The position numbers and the translations under genes are program-made. The notes beneath the pieces are model-generated. The model searched no databases. It was not told the DNA's origin and was given only the letters and a program-made list of their open reading frames with translations. A stretch of 34,324 nt of DNA, taken from assembly GCA_015066815.1 (NCBI GenBank), contig SVNR01000030.1:1-34324 (forward strand), written 5' to 3'. Each line of letters begins with the position of its first letter. Position 1 is the stretch's first letter. This DNA is from Ruminococcus sp. GTDB lineage: Bacteria > Bacillota > Clostridia > Oscillospirales > Ruminococcaceae. Shown one piece after another: positions 22,110 through 30,835 of the stretch.

Positions 22110-24731
22110 ATGAAGTGGCGTGGATTAAACGAATTAAGAGAACAGTATCTTTCTTTCTTTGAAAGCAAGACTCACACAAGAATGGCAAGCGCACCGCTTA
22201 TTCCGCAGGGCGACAACAGCCTTCTTCTTATAAACTCAGGTATGGCACCTCTCAAAAAATTTTTCCTCGGACAGGCTGTGCCTCCGAACAAAAGAGTAAC
22301 TACCTGTCAGAAATGTATCAGAACTCCTGATATTGAGCGAGTAGGTAAGACTGCAAGACACGGTACATACTTCGAGATGCTCGGTAACTTCTCCTTCGGA
22401 GATTACTTCAAGACAGAGGCTATCGAATGGGCATGGGAGTTTCTCACAAAAACTCTCGAGATACCTGCTGACAGACTGTGGATAACAGTTTTTGAAAGCG
22501 ATGATGAGGCAGAACAGATATGGATGAATAACATCGGCATTCCTAAGGAAAGAATAATTCGTCTTGGCAAGGCTGATAACTTCTGGGAGCATGGCTCAGG
22601 TCCGTGCGGTCCGTGCTCTGAGATCCACTTTGACAGAGGCGAGAGCTACGGTCCTTTTGAAAGCTTTGAGCAGGCAAGCGACTGCGACCGTATCATAGAG
22701 ATATGGAACCTCGTATTCAGCCAGTTTGATTCTGACGGAAACGGTCACTATGAAGAAATGAAAAGCAAGAACATAGATACCGGTATGGGTCTGGAAAGAC
22801 TTGCATGCGTTATGCAGAACGTTGACAATCTCTTTGAGGTTGATACAGTTGCGAACATAATGAAACACATAAGCAGTATAGCAGGCGTTGAGTATAAGAA
22901 GGACGAGAAGTCGGATATATCTCTCCGTGTTATAACTGACCATATCAGAAGCACAACCTTTATGGTAGGCGATGGCGTTATGCCTTCAAACGAAGGCAGA
23001 GGCTATGTTCTCAGAAGACTTCTCAGACGTGCTGCACGTCACGGCAGACTTCTCGGAATAAAAGAAACTTTTCTCTGGCAGGTATGCGAGACAGTTATAA
23101 AAGAAAACGAGTCTGCTTATCCGGAGCTCAGGGAAAAGGCTGAATACATCAAGAAGATAATTCAGGTAGAGGAAGAGAACTTTGCCAAGACAGTAGACAA
23201 CGGTCTTGAGCTTTTAAACAGATTTATTGACGAATCAACAAACGGTGTGCTTTCAGGTGATAACGCCTTCAAGCTCAGCGATACATATGGCTTTCCTATA
23301 GACCTTACTCTCGAAATAGCAGAAGAGAAGGGTCTTAAGATAGACATGGAAAGATATAACGCTCTTGTTCTCGAACAGAGAAACAAGGCTAAGGCAGACC
23401 ATGCAGCAAAGGCAAGCTCATCATGGGCAGATAACAGCATCAAGATAAACGCTCCTGCAACAGAGTTTACAGGTTATACCGAAAACGAAAACGAAGCCTC
23501 TGTACTTGCTGTTTACAGCGGAACAGACGAAAAGGAAAGCGCAGGCGAGGGCGAAAGCGTAGTTATCGTTCTTGACAGAACTCCTTTTTATGCAGAGAGC
23601 GGCGGACAGGTAAGCGATACAGGTACGCTTGCTGGTGACGCAGTTATATCTGTTGACTCCGTAATGAAGACAGATGACGGACACTATCTCCATATCGGTA
23701 CTGTTGACAGAGGAACTATCCGAAAGGGTGACAGTGTTACTGCAAGGATAGATGTTTCAAAGAGACAGTCCGTAATGAAAAACCACACAGCTGCACATAT
23801 TCTTCAGGCTGCTCTCAGAGAGCTTCTCGGTGAGCATGTTCATCAGGCAGGTCAGCTCGTAAGCAGTGACAGATGCCGTTTTGACTTCTCACACTTCTCT
23901 GCACTTACTTCTGAAGAGCTGAGCGCAGTTGAAAACAGGGTAAACGAGATCATTCTCTCCTCAATCTGCGTACAGACTCAGGAAATGCCTATCGAAGAGG
24001 CAAGAAAGCTTGGCGCTATGGCGCTGTTCGGTGAAAAGTACGGCGATATAGTAAGAGTTGTAAAGGCAGGAGACTTTTCTGTAGAATTCTGCGGAGGTAC
24101 TCATGTTGACAATACATCAAAGATAGGTCTTTTCAAGATAATATCTGAAAACTCAGTTGCTGCAGGCGTAAGACGTATAGAGGCAGTTACAGGTGCCGGA
24201 GTTCTTGCACTTCTCAACGAAAACATAGCAGTTATAAACGAAGCGGCAGCTATACTCAAGGCACCGAATGCCGCAGAGCTTACAGCAAAGTGCGCAGCAG
24301 TTATGAATGACTGCAAGGCTCTTGAAAAGGAGCTCCAGAGCGTAAGCGAAGAAAACGCTATGATGAAAATAAAATCATTTGCAGATAACGCTTATGATTT
24401 TAACGGTGTAAGCGTTATTGCCGCAAGAGTTGACGGCGTAAAGAATGACGTACTCAGAACAATGGGTGACAAGCTCCGTGATAAGTCTGAAAACACTATA
24501 GCTGTTCTTGCGTGTGTAAACGACGGAAGCGGTGTATTCTCCGTATCATGCGGCAAGGCTGCTGTTTCTATGGGTGCTCATGCCGGCAAGATAGCAAAGG
24601 AAATCTCTGCGCTTACAGGCGGTAAGGGCGGCGGTCGTCCTGACAGTGCTATGGCAGGTATCGGTGATATCGCTAAAACAGATGAAGCTATGGCAGAGCT
24701 TAAGAATATTTTAGGAGCTTTTATAAAGTAA
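22110..24731 (+). CDS. alaS: Alanine--tRNA ligase
   Basis: AlaRS charges tRNA-Ala in the cytoplasm and edits mischarged Ser or Gly. The protein has 873 residues, the usual length. The N-terminal class II aminoacylation domain shows SAPLIPQGDNSLLLINSGMA, RVTTCQKCIRTPDIERVG and RHGTYFEMLGNFSFGDYFK. The editing domain has the zinc-type motif HTAAH (His559, His563) and CGGTH (Cys661, His665). The C-terminal DHHA1/C-Ala part ends with GGKGGGRPDSAMAG. Start ATG 22110 follows AAAGGAGC. I see no T-box in the 30 nt before it or in the operon leader. Confidence 0.98.
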   Translation: MKWRGLNELREQYLSFFESKTHTRMASAPLIPQGDNSLLLINSGMAPLKKFFLGQAVPPNKRVTTCQKCIRTPDIERVGKTARHGTYFEMLGNFSFGDYFKTEAIEWAWEFLTKTLEIPADRLWITVFESDDEAEQIWMNNIGIPKERIIRLGKADNFWEHGSGPCGPCSEIHFDRGESYGPFESFEQASDCDRIIEIWNLVFSQFDSDGNGHYEEMKSKNIDTGMGLERLACVMQNVDNLFEVDTVANIMKHISSIAGVEYKKDEKSDISLRVITDHIRSTTFMVGDGVMPSNEGRGYVLRRLLRRAARHGRLLGIKETFLWQVCETVIKENESAYPELREKAEYIKKIIQVEEENFAKTVDNGLELLNRFIDESTNGVLSGDNAFKLSDTYGFPIDLTLEIAEEKGLKIDMERYNALVLEQRNKAKADHAAKASSSWADNSIKINAPATEFTGYTENENEASVLAVYSGTDEKESAGEGESVVIVLDRTPFYAESGGQVSDTGTLAGDAVISVDSVMKTDDGHYLHIGTVDRGTIRKGDSVTARIDVSKRQSVMKNHTAAHILQAALRELLGEHVHQAGQLVSSDRCRFDFSHFSALTSEELSAVENRVNEIILSSICVQTQEMPIEEARKLGAMALFGEKYGDIVRVVKAGDFSVEFCGGTHVDNTSKIGLFKIISENSVAAGVRRIEAVTGAGVLALLNENIAVINEAAAILKAPNAAELTAKCAAVMNDCKALEKELQSVSEENAMMKIKSFADNAYDFNGVSVIAARVDGVKNDVLRTMGDKLRDKSENTIAVLACVNDGSGVFSVSCGKAAVSMGAHAGKIAKEISALTGGKGGGRPDSAMAGIGDIAKTDEAMAELKNILGAFIK

Positions 24732-24743
24732 ATAAACCAACGC

Positions 24744-24796
24744 ACACTATCCCTCCCTCAGTTTCCTTTTTAAGGTTAAGGGAGGGCGGTGTTGTA
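24744..24796 (+). other. Stable hairpin between alaS and the HIT gene
   Basis: CCCTCCCT (24751-24758) pairs with AGGGAGGG (24779-24786). Within the loop, CCTT can pair with AAGG, and outer bases partly pair as well. There is no T-run after it, so it is more likely an mRNA stability or processing element than a terminator; downstream genes show no promoter of their own. Confidence 0.5.
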
Positions 24797-24818
24797 TTTT
24801 AAGAAAGGAAGAAAAACT

Positions 24819-25166
24819 ATGGATTGTTTATTCTGTAAGATAATAAACGGAGAGATTCCGAGCAAAAAAGTATACGAAGATGATATGGTTTATGCTTTTC
24901 ACGATATCTCGCCTATAGCACCGGTTCATTTTCTCGTAATCCCTAAGGAGCATATTTCGTCAGCAGCAGGGATAACTTCTGAAAACTCAGCAGTTGTAGC
25001 GCATATCTTTGAGGTTATCGCAAAGCTTGCAGAGGAGATGAAGCTTGACAAGGGCTTCAGAGTAATAACCAACTGCGGTGATGATGCAGGGCAGACAGTA
25101 CATCATATTCATTTTCACGTGGTAGCAGGAAAACAGCTTGGCTGGAGTTCAGAACAGGGGGACTGA
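24819..25166 (+). CDS. HIT family nucleotide hydrolase/transferase
   Basis: This 115-residue histidine triad protein is of the HinT/PKCI type, hydrolysing nucleoside phosphoramidates or similar. It begins DCLFCKIINGEIPSKKVYEDD and ends with the triad block QTVHHIHFHVVAGK (HxHxH). The length is typical. The start ATG 24819 has AAAGGAAG upstream; earlier in-frame codons lie in the hairpin and lack a site. It is 4 nt from the next gene. Confidence 0.93.
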   Translation: MDCLFCKIINGEIPSKKVYEDDMVYAFHDISPIAPVHFLVIPKEHISSAAGITSENSAVVAHIFEVIAKLAEEMKLDKGFRVITNCGDDAGQTVHHIHFHVVAGKQLGWSSEQGD

Positions 25167-25170
25167 AAAA

Positions 25171-25710
25171 ATGTCTGATACATATACACTGAATGTAGCC
25201 GGTCTTACAAGGGAGCTCAAAAAATATCCGGTAAACGAAAAGCTCGATATAGCGGCTTTTATAATGTTTTCTGATGTTGAGCTTACAGTACGCTGTGCTG
25301 AAGAGCTTCTTAAAAAAGCACCGGAGTTTGATATCATAATCACCTCAGAGGCAAAGGGAATACCTCTTGCGTACGAGATGGCAAGACAGTCAGAAAAGCC
25401 TTATGTCGTTGCAAGAAAATCAATAAAGGTCTATATGAAAAATCCTGTAAGCGTAAACGTAAAGTCAATAACTACAAAGGACCAGCAGATGCTTCATCTC
25501 GGCGATGAAAAAGCTTCTATGATAAAAGACAAGAAGGTTCTTATAGTTGACGATGTTATAAGCACAGGTGAGTCGCTTTCTGCTCTTGAGAAGCTTGTTC
25601 AGGGTGCAGGCGGCATCGTTGCCGGAAGCCTGGCTGTTCTTGCAGAGGGTGACGCAGCAGACAGAGATGATATAGTTTTTCTTGAGAAGCTGCCGCTTTT
25701 CTTCCGATGA
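25171..25710 (+). CDS. Phosphoribosyltransferase family protein (adenine/xanthine type)
   Basis: This 179-residue type I phosphoribosyltransferase has the PRPP-binding loop VLIVDDVISTGES at about residues 125-137. The ITSEAKGIPLAYEMARQSEKPYVVARKS segment matches Apt/Xpt-like enzymes. It probably salvages a purine base with PRPP, but the base cannot be told from sequence alone. The start ATG 25171 follows GGGGGA by about 9 nt and begins 4 nt after the HIT stop. A longer in-frame start inside the HIT gene is less likely. Confidence 0.82.
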   Translation: MSDTYTLNVAGLTRELKKYPVNEKLDIAAFIMFSDVELTVRCAEELLKKAPEFDIIITSEAKGIPLAYEMARQSEKPYVVARKSIKVYMKNPVSVNVKSITTKDQQMLHLGDEKASMIKDKKVLIVDDVISTGESLSALEKLVQGAGGIVAGSLAVLAEGDAADRDDIVFLEKLPLFFR

Positions 25711-25731
25711 TATCAAGAAGGTAGGACTTAT

Positions 25732-27741
25732 ATGAAACGGAAAATGGTCTATATAGGGATCTCCTATATAATCGGAATGTTTTTTGTTTCTTTTGTCCGG
25801 GCAGATATGCAGATACCTTTTATGCTGATGGTCTTACTGGTATCTGCGTTTTTCTTTAAGAAAAACCAAAAAAAGTTCGTATACTTTGCGGTCAGTGCGC
25901 TTTTTTTCGTAACAGGCGTTGTTTCATATACTCTTTATAACAGTTTTGTATATGAACGTATCACAGGCTTTGAGGGTGAGAGGATATCCTACAGTGGAAA
26001 AGTCACTGAGATAAAAAAGTATTCGGGAGACAAGGTGCTGTACCGGTTGACCGGCAGGATAAACTCAGAGATAAGGGCAGATATCATCTGCTTCGGAAAG
26101 GACTACGGCTGCGATTATTATGATACGCTTAGCTTCAGCTGTGTTCCTGAGGTCTTCGAAAACGATTTTCTTTTTGATGAAAAAAATTATTACGAGTCCT
26201 CAGGATGCTTTCTGAATGCAGAAAAAATCAGCGATCTGAAGCTTGAAAAAGACAGCTCTTTTTCACTTGTGCGATTGGTGTATCATTATCGTGACTATAC
26301 CGATGAAAAAATCTCATCAGTTCTTCCGGGAGAAAACGGCGCACTTATTACAGCTATGCTTCTCGGAAACAAAAACGGACTTGGAGATGACACTAAAAAA
26401 ATCCTCAATAGATGCGGGACAGGTCATATGATGGCGGTTTCAGGAATGCATCTTGTGCTTGTGACCTCTATGATTTCGGGAGCTCTCAGAAACCTGAAGA
26501 TATCAGGTAAAAAAAGATTTCTGATAACAGAGCTTGCGGTGGTTCTTTTTACGGTGTTTTCAGGAATGTCGGTTTCGGTGATAAGGGCAGCTTTTATGAT
26601 AACGCTTATCTTCGGCGCAGATCTTTTTTCGAGGCGTTCTGATCCGTTAAGCTCGCTTAGCACTGCAGCGATGCTCATGCTTGCCTTCAGGCCGTATCTT
26701 ATACAGAACGCATCGTTTCTTTTGTCTGTGGCCGGAACATATGGTGCTGCTGTTTTTGCGCCGTATATAACCCGGAACATGAAAAGTGAAGGCTTTATCA
26801 GCAGGCTTAAGATAAAGCTTACGTCAGTGTTCTGTATATCAGTATGCGTTTTTCCTTTTTCTGTTGCTTTTTTTGATGAGATATCACTTATATCGCCGGT
26901 CTCTGATATACTGCTTATACCGCTCTGTACCTTTTCTCTTGTATGCGGTATGATAACAGCTGTATGCGGATGTGCTGATATCATTGCGTATCCTGTTCTG
27001 ATGGCAGGAGGTCTTGCGGCAAAGCTTGTGTTCAGAATATCCTCCTTTCTTGCCGGAACACGTTTTTCAGCTATATCTCTCGGAAGAGACTATATACCGC
27101 TTCTTACAGTTTTTCTTGTGCTGTTTGTCGTGTTTACCGCTGCAAGGTACAAAAAAGAGAAGTATACACTGTTTTCAGTGATTCTCGCTTCTTTTGTGTT
27201 TTTTGTATCATCGGCGGTATACAGCTTTATGAACAGAGATGTGCTTTCGGTTTACAAGGTCGGAAGCTCAAGGGCAGCGGCTGTTGTTGCTGTTATGGGA
27301 AGAAACGTGGATATAATAGATATTACCGGAAACGCAAAAAGCTCCGAATATGTTTCAAAGCTTGTCGATATATGCGGAATCCGTACAGTAAACACAGTGT
27401 CCTTTATGAAAAATCCATATCAGAGCATGGCTGCTTTTTCCGAAAGACTTGCGCTTAACAGTGTAGGACGTGTGTATGTACCTGAAAACACATATACAGG
27501 ATATGATGTTGGCATATGCGGCTGTGAGCCTGAGTTTTTTGATAAGAACGGTGTTTTTCTTGATAACGGAGCTTATACTATAGAAGCCGGGACTGACGGA
27601 GCGGTAAGGATAAGCTACAAAGGAAGAACGATATCCTGTACTGTTTCTGAGGTAAGCTTTGATGGTATGGTTTACAGGGATCAGAATATATCCGTAAGAG
27701 AGTCTTCTGAAGGATGCATTGAGGTATATAAGCTTGGATGA
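25732..27741 (+). CDS. ComEC/Rec2-family competence-type membrane protein with degenerate C-terminal domain
   Basis: This 669-residue protein begins with hydrophobic segments and a DUF4131-like OB-fold region (about residues 75-160; ISYSGKVTEIKKYSGDK). The competence channel domain follows, with ALITAMLLGNKNGL and the ComEC signature GHMMAVSGMHLV near residues 227-238, then about eight membrane segments. ComEC is the channel that takes up single-stranded DNA. The last ~170 residues correspond to the usual metallo-beta-lactamase domain, but I find no HxHxDH motif, and the protein is shorter than typical full-length ComEC. AAGGTAGGA precedes ATG 25732. It sits directly before holA, the frequent Firmicutes order. 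Confidence 0.85.
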   Translation: MKRKMVYIGISYIIGMFFVSFVRADMQIPFMLMVLLVSAFFFKKNQKKFVYFAVSALFFVTGVVSYTLYNSFVYERITGFEGERISYSGKVTEIKKYSGDKVLYRLTGRINSEIRADIICFGKDYGCDYYDTLSFSCVPEVFENDFLFDEKNYYESSGCFLNAEKISDLKLEKDSSFSLVRLVYHYRDYTDEKISSVLPGENGALITAMLLGNKNGLGDDTKKILNRCGTGHMMAVSGMHLVLVTSMISGALRNLKISGKKRFLITELAVVLFTVFSGMSVSVIRAAFMITLIFGADLFSRRSDPLSSLSTAAMLMLAFRPYLIQNASFLLSVAGTYGAAVFAPYITRNMKSEGFISRLKIKLTSVFCISVCVFPFSVAFFDEISLISPVSDILLIPLCTFSLVCGMITAVCGCADIIAYPVLMAGGLAAKLVFRISSFLAGTRFSAISLGRDYIPLLTVFLVLFVVFTAARYKKEKYTLFSVILASFVFFVSSAVYSFMNRDVLSVYKVGSSRAAAVVAVMGRNVDIIDITGNAKSSEYVSKLVDICGIRTVNTVSFMKNPYQSMAAFSERLALNSVGRVYVPENTYTGYDVGICGCEPEFFDKNGVFLDNGAYTIEAGTDGAVRISYKGRTISCTVSEVSFDGMVYRDQNISVRESSEGCIEVYKLG

Positions 27742-27750
27742 GGTGAAAAA

Positions 27751-28803
27751 TTGGGCATAGTTACAGTAGCTGATTTTGAAAAGGAAATAAAATCAGCAGT
27801 TACAAAAAACATATACTATATCTACGGCAGGGATTCGGGAAGAGTAAATACTCTGGCGGATGAAATAAAGAAAAAGTTTCTCGGAAAAAAATACAGCTCC
27901 TCGGACTATAGCAGGTTTGAAGGGAAAAATTTTGATATAAGCAGTTTTTCTGATACAGCAGAGCTTTATCCGATGTTCAGTGAGTATAATTTTATCGAGA
28001 TAAACGATCTTAACGCTGAGGAGCTGACAGCAGACGGATTAAAGCAGTTTCTTTCTGTTCTTGAAAACATTCCGTCTGAAACAATAATACTTATCTCTAT
28101 CACAGGACTTGACATAAAGGCCGGTAAAAAAACTCCCGGAGCCAAAAACAAAAAAGTAATAGATGCAGCTGCAAAGCATGGACTTGTTACAGAGGCAGAG
28201 CTTCGGAAGCCTTCGGAGATGTACAGGGAAATAATGCAGTTAGCAGAAGAAAACGGTTCATCTATGAATAAACAAAACGCCGAAAAGCTGGCGCTTATCT
28301 GTCTTGGGGATACCTTCAGGGCAAGAAATGAGGTTCATAAGCTTGCAGCCTTTGCAGATGGCGAAGAAATAACCGGTGATATGATAGATGATATGGTTTC
28401 CGTCGGAATAGACACGACTGCTTTTGCGCTTGCTTCGGCAGTTACAGCATTCAACGCTCCTCTTGCAATGAAAATTCTTGATGATCTTATATCTCAGAGA
28501 ACGGAGGGCGTTATGATCTTGTCTGCTGTAGCTTCTGCCTTTATGGATCTTTACAGGGCAAGTACAGCGATTGCGTCATCTGCAAAGGAGCAGGATGTCA
28601 TAGCGGATTTTGGTTACAGAGGCAGGGAGTTTGTTGTGAGGAACGCCTTCAGGGACGCAAGAAAAACTACCCCTGCACATCTGAGAAGGTGTCTGCTTAT
28701 ACTTGAAAAGGCAGATGCCGAATGCAAGTCAACAAGACTTGAACAGAAGATAATAATTGAAAAAGCAATAGCGCAGATGCTTGCGGCAAGAAACGGAGTG
28801 TGA
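27751..28803 (+). CDS. holA: DNA polymerase III subunit delta
   Basis: The delta subunit of the clamp loader opens the beta sliding clamp. The protein has 350 residues. The N-terminal part (NIYYIYGRDSGRVNTLADEIKKKF, YPMFSEYNFIEINDLN) and the C-terminal helical collar (LRRCLLILEKADAECKSTRL) match the family; the sequence is divergent, as is usual for HolA. The TTG start at 27751 has GAGGTG 7 nt upstream, 10 nt after the comEC stop. Its end overlaps or abuts the next gene. Confidence 0.9.
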   Translation: MGIVTVADFEKEIKSAVTKNIYYIYGRDSGRVNTLADEIKKKFLGKKYSSSDYSRFEGKNFDISSFSDTAELYPMFSEYNFIEINDLNAEELTADGLKQFLSVLENIPSETIILISITGLDIKAGKKTPGAKNKKVIDAAAKHGLVTEAELRKPSEMYREIMQLAEENGSSMNKQNAEKLALICLGDTFRARNEVHKLAAFADGEEITGDMIDDMVSVGIDTTAFALASAVTAFNAPLAMKILDDLISQRTEGVMILSAVASAFMDLYRASTAIASSAKEQDVIADFGYRGREFVVRNAFRDARKTTPAHLRRCLLILEKADAECKSTRLEQKIIIEKAIAQMLAARNGV

Positions 28804-28808
28804 ACGGT

Positions 28809-29423
28809 TTGCTTAAGGTCGCGCAGGCAATAATAGTAGAAGGCAAGTATGACAAGATAAAGCTTGCGTCAATAATTGACGCAACTATCATAGTAACAAA
28901 CGGTTACGGGATCTTTAAGGATAAGGAAAAGCTTGAGCTTATAAGGTTCTATGCAAGGGAAAAGGGGATCATAATCCTTACCGATTCGGACGGTGCAGGC
29001 TTCAGGATAAGAGGCTATCTCAAGGGAGCGGTTCCGAAGGGAAGTATAAAAAACGTCTATATCCCGGATGTTTTCGGAAAGGAAAAACGCAAGGACAAGC
29101 CTTCGTGTGAAGGAAAGCTCGGCGTTGAGGGGATAAAAAAGGAGCTCATCATTGAGGCTTTTAACAAGGCAGGAATAAAGTTTGTCGGTGATGAGGATAT
29201 ATCAGGAGAGAAAAAAATCCCTCTTACGAGGGCAGATATATATGAAGCAGGACTGACGGGTTCTCCGTCAAGTGCCGAAAAAAGAAAAAAGCTTCTGAAA
29301 AAACTGGGACTTCCGGAGAGGCTCTCGACCTCGGCTATGCTCGACGCACTGAATACGATGATGTCGGCAGATGAGTTCTATAGTATCATTCAGAAGCTCG
29401 CAGAAGAAAAGGAGAATGTTTAA
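28809..29423 (+). CDS. Toprim-domain protein, RNase M5-like (DUF4093)
   Basis: This protein of about 204 residues begins with a Toprim domain: AIIVEGKYDK with the catalytic Glu, and ILTDSDGAGFRIRGYLKG with the DxD element. These are the features of ribonuclease M5, which matures 5S rRNA. The C-terminal part resembles the DUF4093 extension of RNase M5 (LGLPERLSTSAMLDALNTMMS). TTG 28809 lies 10 nt after GGAG and is my choice; GTG 28800, overlapping the holA stop, is an alternative. Its stop overlaps the MBOAT start by one base (TAATG). Confidence 0.82.
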   Translation: MLKVAQAIIVEGKYDKIKLASIIDATIIVTNGYGIFKDKEKLELIRFYAREKGIIILTDSDGAGFRIRGYLKGAVPKGSIKNVYIPDVFGKEKRKDKPSCEGKLGVEGIKKELIIEAFNKAGIKFVGDEDISGEKKIPLTRADIYEAGLTGSPSSAEKRKKLLKKLGLPERLSTSAMLDALNTMMSADEFYSIIQKLAEEKENV

Positions 29424-30823
29424 TGGTATTTTCAAGCCTTACGTTTTTGTATTTTTTTCTTCCGGTGGTCATCATATCATATATGCTTGTTCCGAAAAAA
29501 ATCAAAAACGTGATCTTATTTGTTTCCGGTCTTTTGTTTTATGCCTGGGGTGAGCCTACTTATATATGGGTCATGATAGTCTCAGCGTTTGTTGACTTTG
29601 CAGCCGGAATAATAATGGGGCGTACTGAAAAGAAGAGTACAAGGCGGATGGCGCTTATCTTTTCTATGATAGTGGATCTCGGTTTTTTGTTTGTTTTCAA
29701 GTACAGCGGATTTGTTGTAGGTGTGATAAATTCGGTTTTTGGAACAAGCATCACAGAACCGGATCTGCCGCTTCCGATAGGTATCTCATTCTATACGTTC
29801 CAGAGTATGTCCTATACGATAGACGTTTATCTCGGAAAGGTAAAGGTTCAGAAAAACTTTATAAACTATCTGACATATGTATCTCTGTTCCCGCAGCTTG
29901 TTGCCGGTCCTATAGTAAGATATGACGAGGTAGCAGACGAGATAGATGAAAGAACAGTAAACGTTGATAACGTAAGTGAAGGTATAGGTACCTTTGTAAA
30001 GGGTCTTGCCAAAAAAGTTCTTCTTGCCAACAATATAGGTATGCTGTGGACGCAGGTAAAGGCTATGGATTACAGTGAGCTGTCGGTTCTTACTGCATGG
30101 CTCGGAATACTTGCCTTTACGTTCCAGATATACTTTGATTTTTCAGGATATTCAGATATGGCAAAGGGACTTGGAAAGATATTCGGCTTTAACTTCCCGA
30201 TAAACTTCGATCACCCTTATCAGTCAAGAAGTATATCGGAGTTCTGGAGAAGATGGCATATAACTCTTGGCTCATGGTTCAGAAACTATCTCTATATTCC
30301 TCTTGGCGGAAACAGGAATGGCAAGCTTAAAACCTACCGCAACCTTGCTATAGTATGGCTCCTGACAGGCTTCTGGCACGGAGCAAGCTTCAATTTTATA
30401 CTGTGGGGTGCCTTTTACGGAGTACTCATCATAATAGAAAGACTCGGTTTTTCAAAAGTCCTCGAAAAGCTTCCTGTGGCTGTAAGTACTGCGTATACTT
30501 TTCTGATGGTTGTGATAGGCTGGGTAATGTTTGATATAGAAACTCTTCCCGGTGTATTCAGCTATCTTAAGGCTATGTTTGCCGGAAACGGTCTTACAGA
30601 CAGCTTCGGTCTTTATCAGCTGAGTTCATATGGAGTCATGTTTGTGCTTTGTATATTTGCTTCGACCGATATTTTTACGAAGCTGACTACAAGGCTTTCA
30701 TCGGGCAAGGCGTCGGCAGTGTATTATTACAGTCTGCCGGTTGTACAGCTTCTGCTTATACTTCTGAGCACCTGCTACCTTGTTGATGCAACATACAATC
30801 CATTCCTTTATTTCAGATTTTAG
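29423..30823 (+). CDS. MBOAT family O-acyltransferase (AlgI/DltB-like)
   Basis: This 466-residue multipass membrane protein transfers acyl groups, usually acetyl, across the membrane to extracellular polysaccharides or teichoic acids. Typical blocks: FSSLTFLYFFLPVV at the N-terminus, LPIGISFYTFQSMSYTIDVY, FPQLVAGPIVRY, FDFSGYSDMAKGLGKIFGF, EFWRRWHITLGSWFRNYLYIPLGG, and LTGFWHGAS with the catalytic His319. Length fits AlgI-like members. It overlaps the preceding stop by one base and is followed after 12 nt by a DHHW protein, its usual partner. Confidence 0.93.
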   Translation: MVFSSLTFLYFFLPVVIISYMLVPKKIKNVILFVSGLLFYAWGEPTYIWVMIVSAFVDFAAGIIMGRTEKKSTRRMALIFSMIVDLGFLFVFKYSGFVVGVINSVFGTSITEPDLPLPIGISFYTFQSMSYTIDVYLGKVKVQKNFINYLTYVSLFPQLVAGPIVRYDEVADEIDERTVNVDNVSEGIGTFVKGLAKKVLLANNIGMLWTQVKAMDYSELSVLTAWLGILAFTFQIYFDFSGYSDMAKGLGKIFGFNFPINFDHPYQSRSISEFWRRWHITLGSWFRNYLYIPLGGNRNGKLKTYRNLAIVWLLTGFWHGASFNFILWGAFYGVLIIIERLGFSKVLEKLPVAVSTAYTFLMVVIGWVMFDIETLPGVFSYLKAMFAGNGLTDSFGLYQLSSYGVMFVLCIFASTDIFTKLTTRLSSGKASAVYYYSLPVVQLLLILLSTCYLVDATYNPFLYFRF

Positions 30824-30835
30824 CGGAGGTTTGCA

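Noticed and set aside
26424-26984. Minus-strand open frame of 186 residues inside the comEC-like gene
   Set aside because: It is an antisense shadow of the conserved competence domain, with no independent support.
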